Source: Caenorhabditis remanei
Taxonomy: Eukaryota > Nematoda > Chromadorea > Rhabditida > Rhabditidae
Direction of reading: 5' to 3'
DNA length: 64,000 nucleotides
Assembly: GCF_010183535.1 (NCBI RefSeq)
Contig: NC_071330.1
Coordinates: 3,143,717-3,207,716, forward strand
This document shows, in pieces, positions 1 through 11,500 of the stretch. The position numbers and the translations under genes were made by a program. Position 1 is the first letter of the stretch. The number at the start of each line of letters is the position of its first letter. The notes below the pieces were generated by a model, which saw nothing but the letters and a program-made list of their open reading frames with translations, had not been told where the DNA came from and ran no database searches.

Positions 1-309
1 GGAATTGTCAAAAAGCTCAATGAGGAGACGAATAAGGAAGATTTACTGGGAATCGCTTCGGGATATGTTCTACAAGAGAAGAGATTACACTGTTTCAAGA
101 AATCCTCATCGTTCAATGCTGGGGGACATGGTCCAGAAGTATTCCTTGACAATGAATGGATTGGAAGAAGGTTTCAAGTGAAAGATACTGTCAATCAATT
201 CAATTTCAATTTGGATGTGTATATCAAGGAGAAGGAGTTGGGAGAGATATTCGATGAGGAAATGTTGAAAGAATATCCTAATTCTTTTGTTGGACACTTT
301 TTCGCATGA
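1..309 (+). CDS. 3' end of an unrecognised protein-coding gene
   Basis: An open frame enters the window in frame 1 and ends with TGA at 307-309. It gives about 102 C-terminal residues, with a final GHFFA. The stretch is rich in Lys, Glu, Phe and Asn (for example EVFLDNEWIGRRFQVKDTV). I do not recognise the family and assign no function. An AATAAA lies at about 332-337, 22 bases after the stop, and supports a real 3' end on this strand. The anoctamin gene starts 2.3 kb downstream on the same strand. The 5' part is outside the window, so neither length nor domain content can be judged. Confidence 0.6.
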   Translation, partial: GIVKKLNEETNKEDLLGIASGYVLQEKRLHCFKKSSSFNAGGHGPEVFLDNEWIGRRFQVKDTVNQFNFNLDVYIKEKELGEIFDEEMLKEYPNSFVGHFFA

Positions 310-605
310 ACTAATCAAATTTGATTCTTAAATAAAGCGTTTACGTTGGAATATTCTTGTTCAATGTGTTTCTCCTTCTGTTTTCCTTTTATAAATTTGA
401 AAAGTTTGACCCGGTCGTACAGTGTTCTTTTTACAGTGGAAAATGGTCAGCTTTGAATGATTACCGAGGTATTAGGAATGATTACTTCTTGTGAAACATT
501 ATTGCCCCTGTTGCAAAAAACTAGGTACTCTTTTTGTAGGTGGTTACTCTTTTGTCGGGAGTTGTCTACGAGTTACGATTGCATGAATAGGAAAACGCCA
601 GTTTG

Positions 606-1424
606 TTAAAGGAGGACTGAAGTAATATTTTTTTTTCAGATTCTGATACTTCAGAAAATTCTGAGCAACTTTCATCATTGGAGCATATGCTAAAAATCGC
701 TCTAAACGCCCTTAATTCACGTTTTCCCGGCTGAAAAGGAACTTTCGTGGAAGAGTTTTCCCAAGCGAATTTCTTCCACCGTGTAGTCCTCTCGGACAAA
801 ATTTTTTCTTTTTATTTTTCGATTTCTCGTTTTCTTGCTTTTTTCAACAAAATTTCGAGTTTTTTTCAATTTATAACGTATAAAAATGAGAAAAAACTCG
901 AAATTTTGTTGAAAAAAGCAAGAAAACGAGAAATCGAAAAATAAAAATCAGACTTGCAAGATTCCGGGCCGGCCCGCCGGCCCGGCCCGGCCCGGCCCGG
1001 CCCGGTCGGCCCGGATTTGAATTTTTGAACTTTTTTCACTACAATTTTTTGTTCAAAAATTTATTTTCTGAAAATTTTTCATATTTTTCCTCAAGTATAT
1101 TTTTCAAAAACCTTCGAAACCTACAAAAAATTGTTTTTAAGAAATATTTTTCAAAAAAAAATCGGAAAATTTTCGAAAAAAAAATTTGAATTTTTTTCAG
1201 TACTGAACTTCCGGGCCCACCGGGCCGGGCCGGGCCGGGCCGGGCCCTAGAAATTTTCATTCCGGCCCGGCCCGGCCCGTTGCAAGTCTGCTTTTGAGCC
1301 GGGAAAACGTGAATTAAGGGCATTTATAGCAATTTTTAGCATATGCTCCAATGATGAAAGTTGTTCAGAATTTTCTGAAGTATCAGAATCTGAAATAAAA
1401 AATATGACTTCAGTTCTCCTTTAA
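606..1424. mobile_element. Nested palindromic TTAA-flanked transposon (PALTTAA-like)
   Basis: Inverted arms run from about 610 to 745 and from about 1290 to 1420. They begin AAAGGAGGACTGAAGT and end ACTTCAGTTCTCCTTT, with TTAA at 606-609 and 1421-1424. Inside lie two further foldbacks: a 58-bp inverted repeat (809-866 with 891-948), and a GC-rich insert bounded by CAGACTTGCAA (949-959) and TTGCAAGTCTG (1280-1290) made of CCCGG runs and their complement. The outer arms match the large palindrome at 28396-30054. TTAA target use is typical of piggyBac-like and PALTTAA elements. No transposase is present, so this is a non-autonomous element. Confidence 0.85.
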
Positions 1425-2583
1425 TTTTTTCCACTGAAATCAAATATTTTGAGAAAAAAATACTTTCACAAACCATAACATTTCGAGAATACAAAGCACA
1501 CTCACGCAAAAATTCGCATAAAATGGTATAATTTTTGCTCAAAATGCACGCTCTACCCAGAAATTCGAAGGTTTTGCTGTTCAGGGTTACTGTAGCTGAC
1601 TGTATTTTACTGTAGATGAACTACTGTGAATGATAGCAGAAAAGTTTTATGAAAATAACTGTTTTGAGGCGAAAACGTGGTTTTCAGCCCTGAACTTAGA
1701 TGTTCTTCTTTTTTCGTGACAAAAGACGCCTTTAAACTTTTCTCACTACAGCTTTCACCGTCAAAAAATACTGTAGTTCCGAGCCGATTCTCAGATTCTA
1801 GATATCGGGAGTACATACACACACTCAAAACTATGAGAAAATTCCAAAATTTCAGATTCAAAAGTACCGAATTCTTGATGAAAATTCCAATTTTGATATT
1901 TCTCTAGAAACTGAAATTTTCGTCATGAAACTTAAACAACTAGATTCGGCGTGTCGAGAGCTTTCAGATGACTATAATCACGCCTAGTTTCGAAAAATTC
2001 CATTTTTTCTGGACGGTGGTCTAGAAATTTTAAATTGGTGACGATGGACTAGAAACCGAAAAAGTTGATTTTAAGCAGAATTGTTATCATCCAAGAAACG
2101 CGCTCAAGGAACGCCAGTTAACTCTTTTTTAGCGGAATTTACAGTTTTCCAGTCTGTTTGTGCATCTTTTTTGGAATAATATGGAACTCAATCCCTAAAA
2201 AATATAGCGGCGCCCTGTAATAGAACGGCACCCCTAGACATCCAATATAACGGCATGCCGTCATGTACAGTATTTTCGGTATGTCCTGAAAAAGTCAACA
2301 CATTTCGATTTAAGACCCCAATTCCAATTCCATTTTCCCATGCTCTCCCCCGTAGAGTGCCGGCCTCTTGGTTCCCGTTACTATGACAATAGGTGTATAT
2401 ATATCAAATCAACGTTTGGTGCTCTTTTCTCTTCTCATAATCCCTCATTTCTGCGTCTCTCCTCTCTCCGTTATCTCTAATTTCATCCGTTTCGAAAAGG
2501 AGAGGTAACACCCGAGATTAGTCGAAGAAAACCTAACTCAATCCATATTATTCTTCTCTTTTGACGATTTTTCCGCGTGGAAG
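1425..2583. other. Intergenic region and 5' flank of the anoctamin gene
   Basis: No coding region is supported here. The stretch holds AT-rich sequence, the frequent ACTGTAGCTAC-type motif near 1590-1620, and from about 2340 a pyrimidine-rich, TATA-containing segment (GTATATATATC near 2395). That segment leads to the first ATG of the anoctamin model at 2584, and the promoter is presumably in it. Confidence 0.4.
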
Positions 2584-5500
2584 ATGATGCGTACCGATGA
2601 AAACATACAACGATACGATGTAAGTTTCTAGAAGAAATTTCGAAATTTCAGAGAGAATCAGATGACCGAAAAGGCATTTATAATTATAGATTTATGCATG
2701 ATAAGGTTCGGTATCTAGGTAACGGGAAAAGAAGGCGCCTGAAAAATATGAAAAATACTTGTGTTTTTCAGTTTTTTCTCTAGTTGAATGCTGAAAAAAT
2801 TGAGACGGAATATTTGATTTCTGTGAGTATAGGTGGATATGGCTTCTATTTGTTGTTGACGTCACTTTTTGGATTTGGGATTTCACAACTAATGATTTTT
2901 CGAAAGTAGAGTACATTGTTATAATCAATTTTTCCAACTCCGGGACGTTTTGAAACCAGGCATTTTGAAACCGAGTAATATAAGCTCGGCATAGTTCTTA
3001 AAACTGCGCTTCACCAAAATGTCCTTGAAAAATGTATATTTTTGAAATTTTGGAACAAGACGTTTCGACACAGTTCAAGTTCAGTGTCGTGATGTCTTGG
3101 TTTCAAAACGACAATTTGTAACCAGTCGTTTTGAAACCGAGACATTTGGCAACCATGACTTGACATAAGATCCTCTTAAGAAAATGCTTTCGAAATGTCT
3201 TGGTTTCAAAACGCCGCCAATATTGGGTTCATGAATATGCTCAAAAAACCTTGAACTCTTGAAAAACATTCCAATCAAAAAAAATAACCGAGACTGACAT
3301 TGATTTGTGTTGTGCATTCAAAAACCACCACGCTAATCAGATTTCCATCCAGCCGTGATACTACATATGTGACTTTCGTATTTTAAAGTTCCACTCTATC
3401 CCCTTTTTCTCTTTTTTCATCTTTCAACAATCATTTGATTAGTTAGAGGTACTTGAAAAAGTGTTGAATCTCTTCAGTTTGAAAACGGAGTTGATTTTTT
3501 CGTGTCCGTTTGAGCCAACTACTTTCAAGCACTTGTTGGAGCTCTGAGCCAGAAAATTTAGCTCACATTGTTCATAAGTTTTTGATATTTTTGTGGAGAC
3601 GGTGCAGAAAAGATCAGTGCACAAAACTCTGAGTTTAAAGGCGCATCTAACTTCATATTTTTGAAATAAAGGGTACAATTTCAAGTACATATTTTTGTGT
3701 TTCAAAGAACGTTCTTTAAGGTTCAAAATGTTCATAACTCTCAATTTTTTTAAACCTTTGCTATTGCCAAAGTTTGGAAGGAAAAAAGTTCTGGAGGTTT
3801 TTACGGAAAATGCCCTAAATTTTGTTTTAGAGATAATCACACATTAAATTTTGGGGAACACAGATTCATAACCCCGCCCACTTATGTTTAAAGCATAATT
3901 TGAGACCATATAGGTTTATATAACTTTATGGTTACTACGTCTAAATATCCTTACTAGGCAAAAATATACGAACTTTGGTCTTTTTCAGTTGAAAATGGAC
4001 AACTTTGAGAGTGTGTCATAGTAAAACTAACTGTCCCACAAAATAACTTTTTATGGATCTAATAGACCAAGAATAGAACTTCATTTTCGTAGTTGACAAC
4101 TTTTTTGTACGGGCACTCCCTAGCAAGTTACATGTCGATAAAAGTAATTTCTCTCTCAAATCGATCAATTTCAGTGCAAAGTAGTGCGATTTTGGAGCTC
4201 ACAGGGGTGCGCGAAGCAAGATCGTTTAAACGCGCTCCGTCGCTCAGCGGTTGGCACGGTGCCAAAAACAGACTTGGCTGAGTGCCAAGTTCAAGTTTAG
4301 CGTGTATTTGTCGTATCTTTCAATGAAAAACGCGATGCACACGCAACGCCACTGGCGCGGTAAATTCAAAACTTTTCGTTGCGGACCTTACGTCTCCCAC
4401 CCCTGTGTGAGCTGTCCACATAAAATTACTATAACTCTCTTTTATCAATTCTTTATTCCATCTTCTTCTGATTTTAAACTTTTGCCAGTGTCCGTGAATG
4501 CTAGTCAATGTGTATCGTCATCTAATTTTTCATTTTCATTTCAATTTAGTACTCCCGATAATATACACACAACGTAGCGTGACGGTGTCCGATTTCCGTT
4601 GTTAGATCAGGAGTCAATTTCTTTTTTTTTGACACAATTGTAACATTTTAGAAAGGTTTAAAGCATGTTGTTTTTTTTCAATTCTCGTACTCCTTGTTTA
4701 TTCCAGGTGCCCGTCCGTGAGTATCGTATGCTCGCAGCCACTACCGAAGTGGACTATCCGTACTTTCCATTCCGAATATCGATTGATTTTGTGCTAGTTC
4801 ACAATGCCTCGGAATCACATTCCAAAGGAAAATATCGAGAGTTTTTCGAGAAGGCTGTGCAGAAGGAGGGTCTGATCATCCGTCATCAGATGTCTGGGCA
4901 GACTCATTTCACGTTGATTTCCACTCCGTTTCACCGGTTGTCAAGGGAAGCCGAGTCGTCCCAAATGTGTTTTCCGTTGAAAGATGTGAGTTTATTTTTA
5001 TTAACAGTGCCGTGGCGCAAAAGTATACGAACTTTGGCCGTTTTCAGTTGAAATTCTCAAACTTTGAGAGCGTGTCATGGTAATTCTGATGGTCACACCA
5101 ATTAGGTTTTCAATGAATCATACAGATCAAAAGCAGATCTTCATTTTTGTAGTTGACAATTTTTTTGTACGGGCACCCCCTAGAAAGTTATGGTCATTTT
5201 GAGAGGACAGCTTGACAACATCACTGAAATCGGTCGATTTGAGGGAGGAATTACTTTGTCGTTACGTAACTTGCTAGAGAGTATCCGTACAAAAAAATTG
5301 TCAACTACAAAAATAAAGTTCTATTTTTGATCTGTAGGATCGATTAAAAACCTACTAGGTGTGACAATCAGAATTACCATGACACACTCTCCAACTTGGA
5401 CAATTTCAACTGAAAACTGCAAACGTTCGTATATTTTTTGCAGGGTACTGTACATTTTTTATTTCAGTGTCAAGTGAAACCTGGAATGCCGTCCTGCTGT

Positions 5501-8500
5501 ATTCCACTCTCCAAAATATTCGTGACCGATGACACAGTCCGTTTCATAAATGCACCATTCCAACGGAAGCATGGTGCTCTTTTTGTTAACTATCATGATG
5601 AAAAATCATTCTTTACACCTGCCCAAAGAGGATACTTAACCTATCAGATCCTTACAAAGATCGATATAAGTAAAGATTTGAAGCACGAGAGACTCGGAGA
5701 TTCACAAGATCTCCCTGAGCAGTCAACGACTTCTATCACTTCAGATGAGCAGTTGAGGAGGAAGGGATTGACGTGGCTTCTGATGAGAGATGTTTATGAG
5801 GAAGCGTTTGTGCTCCATGCACCGAGCAAGGTGAGTTGGATTTAGGGGTTTTGGAAATAGGAACACCTTATCAGTATTGTTTCAGGAAGAACCATATTTC
5901 AAAGCGATGCAGAATGGGAGTGTCAAGACTTATAATGAGGTTATTTCGGAAATTGAGTTGGATCCGAGGAAAAGTTTGAGCAATGCTTGGGAACGGTAAG
6001 ACGTTTTTCGTATATGGAGTACAAGAATGGTGCAAATGCGCTCTAATGATAAGAACTTGAAATTTCGAATAACCTTCAATCTAGCTACGTATCACCGCCA
6101 TCGCGGAACTGGTGGCCGTGAGCCGATACTCAGCAAATCTGGAATCAGTTCAAGCGCATGGTGTGAAAAATGAGCTCGTTGGATGGTGTCGAGTAACTGT
6201 GCTCTAATGAGAAGTGCATTATTACCGGAAAGCTTGACACCATGCCAGAATACACAAAACGTTACTGGTATGAATCAAAACGGTCCCTTAATAAGAACCG
6301 TCAAATCTAGGTATTAGCACGGCAGCCTTCTTACAACCGCGCTCCACCGAAATTCCCGTGTCTCTTTTTCTCTAAGTCTCTCAATTTTGCACACAATTTC
6401 CTTCGGTTTCGGTAGAGCGCAGTTGTAAAAGGCGAGCCGTGCTGATAACCTTTAACCACTTTTGATTCATACGGTTTCGATCCGGGTAGTTCTAACTCGG
6501 GCGATTCAGAAGCAGCACCAGAACACTGTGATTTTTTTTGCGAACACGACATTTCAAGTCTGTCATAATTTATCATTGGAGCGCACTTGTCTTGTTTCAA
6601 ATAAACCTTCTTTTCTCTCCCAGCTGGTACAAATTCCAACCTCTCAACAAGATCCGTGACTACTTTGGTGAACAAATCGCTTACTACTTCGCGTGGCAAG
6701 GCACATTCCTAACACTTCTCTGGCCAGCTGTCATATTTGGATTCATTGTTTTTATTTATGGGTTTGTTGATAGGTAAGTGCTTTTAGGATCTCAAACACT
6801 CTATCTCTATTAATTTTCAGTATAAGCAGCTCCCCTCTTGACTGGAACCACTGTAAAGTAGTGAAATTCAACGGGGAGACTGAAAATGTGGCATGTGGAA
6901 TGAGGAATGGGTAAGTCTCTAGTGATGATAATTAGAAAAAATCATAAGTGTATTCAGACTAACTCTGTTCTTCTCCATGCTAACCCAATGGTTTATGAGC
7001 TCATTCGACACAAAAATGAATGCATTTTTCGCAGTTTTTATGTCAATTTGGGGTAAGTTTTAAAGAAGAGTGTACTTTACCACAAGGAGTTTTCCAGGAA
7101 GTGTGTTTGTCCAAATCTGGAAACGCAACAACTCTGTGTTGTCTTATCAATGGAATTCAGATGATTTCCATGCAATCGAGCCGGATCGTCCAGAATTTAG
7201 AGGATCGAAAATGAAGGAGGTTAGTGGATACCGTAAAACCTCTAATAGAGGAATAGAGTCTATTTAACGCAGTATATCTTTTTTCTCAAAAGAGATATCA
7301 AAAAGTAGCCAACAGACAAAATGTAGCTGAATATGTTGTATAGGAACGCCTACGTGAAACCCTAGTCACGTGCCCCGGTTATTCTAAGTATTCATTTCCC
7401 TTAGAATTCAGTTCTTAATAAAGTAAAGAGTAAAGAACCACGTATATCGTCTCTCTCTCCGATAGAAAGTAGCTATACAATATTGGCGATCAGGAATCAA
7501 AGAACAAGACGCAGTAGAGCAATATGGGAAAACCAAGTGGAGGCAAAGAAGTGAAGACAGAAGATGTGTTGGGAGGAATAATGCAGCAGTTGACGTTGTT
7601 GAATGAGAGATCAGAACAGTTAATGGAGGAGAATCGTGAGTTGAGAGCAGAGCAACGAGCCGTAGCAGGTAGATCGAGTGAGAAGAGTAATGCTCGCCTA
7701 ATGGCCGAGTTATCGAAAAGAATTCCAAAATTCTCGTATTCCTTGTCGGAGCCAGACTCCTTCAAGAAATGGATTGCGCGAAATGAGTTGATTTTCACGG
7801 AAGATGGAGCAGATTTGACGGAGAGAGAACGTACGAGATTGTTGATTGGATGTTTGGAGGAAACAACATACCAGAGATATATAGATGCGCAGAGAGATGA
7901 GACGGATGTATTCGATATTGGATATGAGAACACTGTGAAAGCGTTGCACAAAGTATTTGGAGGACATAGAAGTATGATGATAAAGAGACAGAAGTGCTTG
8001 GAGATAAGTCGTTCGAGTGGAATGTATGGAGACCCGTTGGAATATACTAATAGTGTTGGAGAGGCCGTTATGGAAGCGAAGTTGTCGAGTATGACGAGTG
8101 ATGATTGGTCGATTTTTCTGTTTCTTCGTGGATTAGACATGCCTGGTGATGCTAAAGCAAAAGTTTGGTTGATGCAGTTCGTGGAACAAAGTGAGAAAAG
8201 TGGTCAGAAGTTGAAATTGGCAGATGTGCATGATGAGTGGTGTCGCTATATGCAACTAAAAGTGCAAACTGAGGTAGTGTCAAGCACCACCGCGAACCCT
8301 CATGGAGAAGTGAATGTTTGTGCCATCGAAAATCGAGACGAGAGAAGAAGTGAGCACAGGACGAGTAGTTACAGAGGTGGCTTCCGAGGAAGAAGAGAAA
8401 ATTTTGGGAATCGAGTCCTGACGTGTTATGCATGCGGAGAAGCTGGACACTTCTCATATGAATGTCCTAAGAGAACAAGTGAGCGGAATCGAAGTGATAA

Positions 8501-11500
8501 TCGGAATGTGAATAAGAAAGAGCCAGAGAGTAGGAAAGTGAACACGATTACGATTCAAACAATACAAGTTGATGGAGTGACTACCGAGGGTCAGACTCGC
8601 CCGAGAATGACGGTGAAGGTTGAAGATAAAATGTTGGAGTTTCATTTGGATACGGGAAGTCAGATTACGTTGATTAGTGAGAAGAGTTGGAAAGAGTTGG
8701 GAAGTCCATCATTGAGTGAGGTTCCTTTCAAAGTGGCATGTGCCAATAGAACGGAGTTGGTTGTGAAAGGAAGAGTGAGAGTTAATTTTGAGTTGAAAGG
8801 AGTTACATACAGTGACTATGTCTATGTGACAAATCGAGATATGAATTTGATTGGAATGAGTTGGTTATGTCAGTCGCCCGAAATAGAAGCAGTACTTAAG
8901 GACATGATAGCGAACAGTGAGATTGAGGAAGTTGAGGAAGGAGAGCAGACGTCGCGGACGAGTCAGTCGAGTGCAAGAGTTAATCAAGTAAGAGAGATGT
9001 CCAAGAGAGAGAAGAATTCGAAGATAGTCGGAAGAAGAGAATGTTATCGTTGTGGTGGAAGACACGTTCCAGAAAGATGTTGGACTGAAAAGAAAGAATG
9101 TTACCAGTGCGGAAAGAGAGGACACATTGCAAAAAGATGTCAGTCGGAGAAGATGTTCTGGAATGGTGGGAATGAGAAAATGAGAGGACGACTGAACCAT
9201 GAAGAGAAGGAGAAGTTCGGGAAAAGAGAAGATAACGGAGAGAACTTTCATGGAGTTTGTCCACTAAAAGTTAATATTCCAGGCTCGGCCTGGAACAACA
9301 GATCAGCAGCAGGCAGTCGAGGTTGGCGTGATACTGGATATGGAGTCGGGAGAATGAGAACACGCACACCTTTGATGAGAAACAACTTCTGGATGCCGAG
9401 CCGCGACAAGGAAGGATGGTTTTACATGTCGGGTCGGAAGCTTCGCTGGATTTTGGAAGAAAAGTCGAACAGAGCGAACTTTTCATATTGTGGGGGAGGT
9501 GTTGTATAGGAACGCCTACGTGAAACCCTAGTCACGTGCCCCGGTTATTCTAAGTATTCATTTCCCTTAGAATTCAGTTCTTAATAAAGTAAAGAGTAAA
9601 GAACCACGTATATCGTCTCTCTCTCCGATAGAAAGTAGCTATACAATAGAATATTTATAAAATATTTCATCAGTTGGAAAAAATTTGATAGCTCTCAAGG
9701 CAATTGAGATATTGTGCTCCAAACTTTTGCTATAGGGGCCCCTGTGGTTTCAACAGCGCTCTATCAAAACATAGTATTAGTTCAGTGGAGCGCACTTGGG
9801 AATATGGTGACCCGCTTGTAAAAGTAAAAGGAAAAGATAAAATTTTACGGACCCAAACAAGTTGTGTACCAGAGCTGTGGGGAAGTAAAATCTTCAAAAC
9901 GAAAGTCGGAAGTCGGAAGACTTATGAAAATTATAGAAAACGGAAGTCGGAAGTCGATTTTGAAAATGACAAATTTGAGGAAATTTTTTTTCATACAAAA
10001 TTTCATCATAAACCACCAAAATTTAGCAGAAATTTCCGTCGAGAATTGAAAAAAATTCTGATCATTTTTCACGGAAGTCGGAAGTGGGAAGAAAAATTTT
10101 AACGGAAGACGGAAGTCGAAGGAAGGAATTCCGCACAGCTCTGTCGTGTACTATAAAAATATTTCTTTAAAAAATGCAATTGACTGATTCAGATCTAGAA
10201 ATTCAACCATGTGGAGCTATTTTTGTAATAGGCCAAACCTTTCTGCGGTATTGCCTGGATTCAAAACCAATTCTAGAACTGGTACAAATCAGAATTGAAA
10301 AAAAAACCAATGATTAGACACAGTTGCTGCTAGACGTATTTCTGATGGTTCTAATTCTTACCAGTTCTTGTTTGGGCGGTCTTGTTGTCCGACAAATAAT
10401 TCCCAAATCTATAAGAACCCCATGTCAAAAACTAAGGTCCTAAACTAATCTATAGTGACAGTTCTCAAATTTGGTTGAAAGATGCAATTATTTAAATCTC
10501 CAGGACCCAATCACCGGTGAAGACATCTGGATATCCCCTGCCCTGTTCCGTTACCTGAAAATGATAGGCTCCTTCTTCTTCGTCTCATTCTCCATGCTCA
10601 TCGTCATCCTCTCCCTTATGCTCGTAACTCTTCTCAAAATCTGGATGGTCTACAACTTCCAATGCACCAAAGAGTATACATTCCATTGTTGGCTCTCCGC
10701 CGCATTCCTCCCTTCAGTTCTCAACACATTATCCGCAATGGGTCTCGGTGCGGTGTACAGTAACCTTGTCGCTCGGTTCAATGCGTGGGAGAATCATCGA
10801 ACGGAATCAGAGCATAATAATAGTTTGATAGTGAAGATATTCGCTTTTCAAATGGTCAACACTTACACTTCGTTGTTCTACGTGGCATTTGTAAGACCAG
10901 AGAGTCATGGGTTACAACCAAATGGGCTATTCGGGCTTGGAAAGGAATTCAAGGATACGTGCCTTGATGACACGTGTAGCTCATTGCTAGCTCTACAGCT
11001 GTTAACTCACACATTAATCAAGCCGGTTCCCAAGTTTTTAAAAGATGTTGTGATACCGTAAGTCTTTCAAGTGCGCTCCATAGATAACAAAAGTAAGTTC
11101 AGTTACTTCGTGAAACTCTTCCGCCTTCGTATGTATACAAGTAGAACCGAAGCGACAAGAATCGAAGCCGAGGAGGATGATCAAGCGAATGTGCTTGTTA
11201 GGTTTGTATGCAAATGCGCTTCATTGATAAATCATAAGTCATTTCCAGAGAATGGCTGAAACCAAGTGCAGGTGACTTTGTGTTGTGGGAGATGAACGAA
11301 AAGATTATAATGTTTGGAACCACTATGATGTTTGCATCCTTATTCCCTTTGGCACCATTGCTGGCACTGATGATTGGATTTGTGGATATGCGAATAGATG
11401 CTCATCGATTGATTTGGTTCAATCGGAAGCCTATTCCAATGATTACTAATGGTATCGGAATCTGGCTTCCCATTCTCACATTCCTTCAATATTGTGCGGT

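Larger units (their letters stand above)
7334..9648 (+). mobile_element. Complete non-autonomous LTR retrotransposon (Gag-protease only)
   Basis: Two 149-bp direct repeats (7334-7482 and 9500-9648) are identical over their whole length as read. They start TGTTGTATAG and end CTATACAATA. The 5-bp target duplication gaata is at 7329-7333 and 9649-9653. The 2-kb interior has one ORF (7524-9509) and a purine tract TGGGGGAGG at 9491-9499 just before the 3' LTR. No reverse transcriptase, RNase H or integrase is encoded. The identical LTRs and intact ORF point to a recent insertion. The element lies in sense orientation in the eighth intron of the anoctamin gene. Confidence 0.95.

Noticed and set aside
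1039..1323. 94-residue ORF with ARPGPARPGGPG stretch
   Set aside because: It is produced by the CCCGG repeats inside the nested palindromic element.
7490..8140. 216-residue minus-strand ORF
   Set aside because: It is the antisense shadow of the retrotransposon Gag frame.
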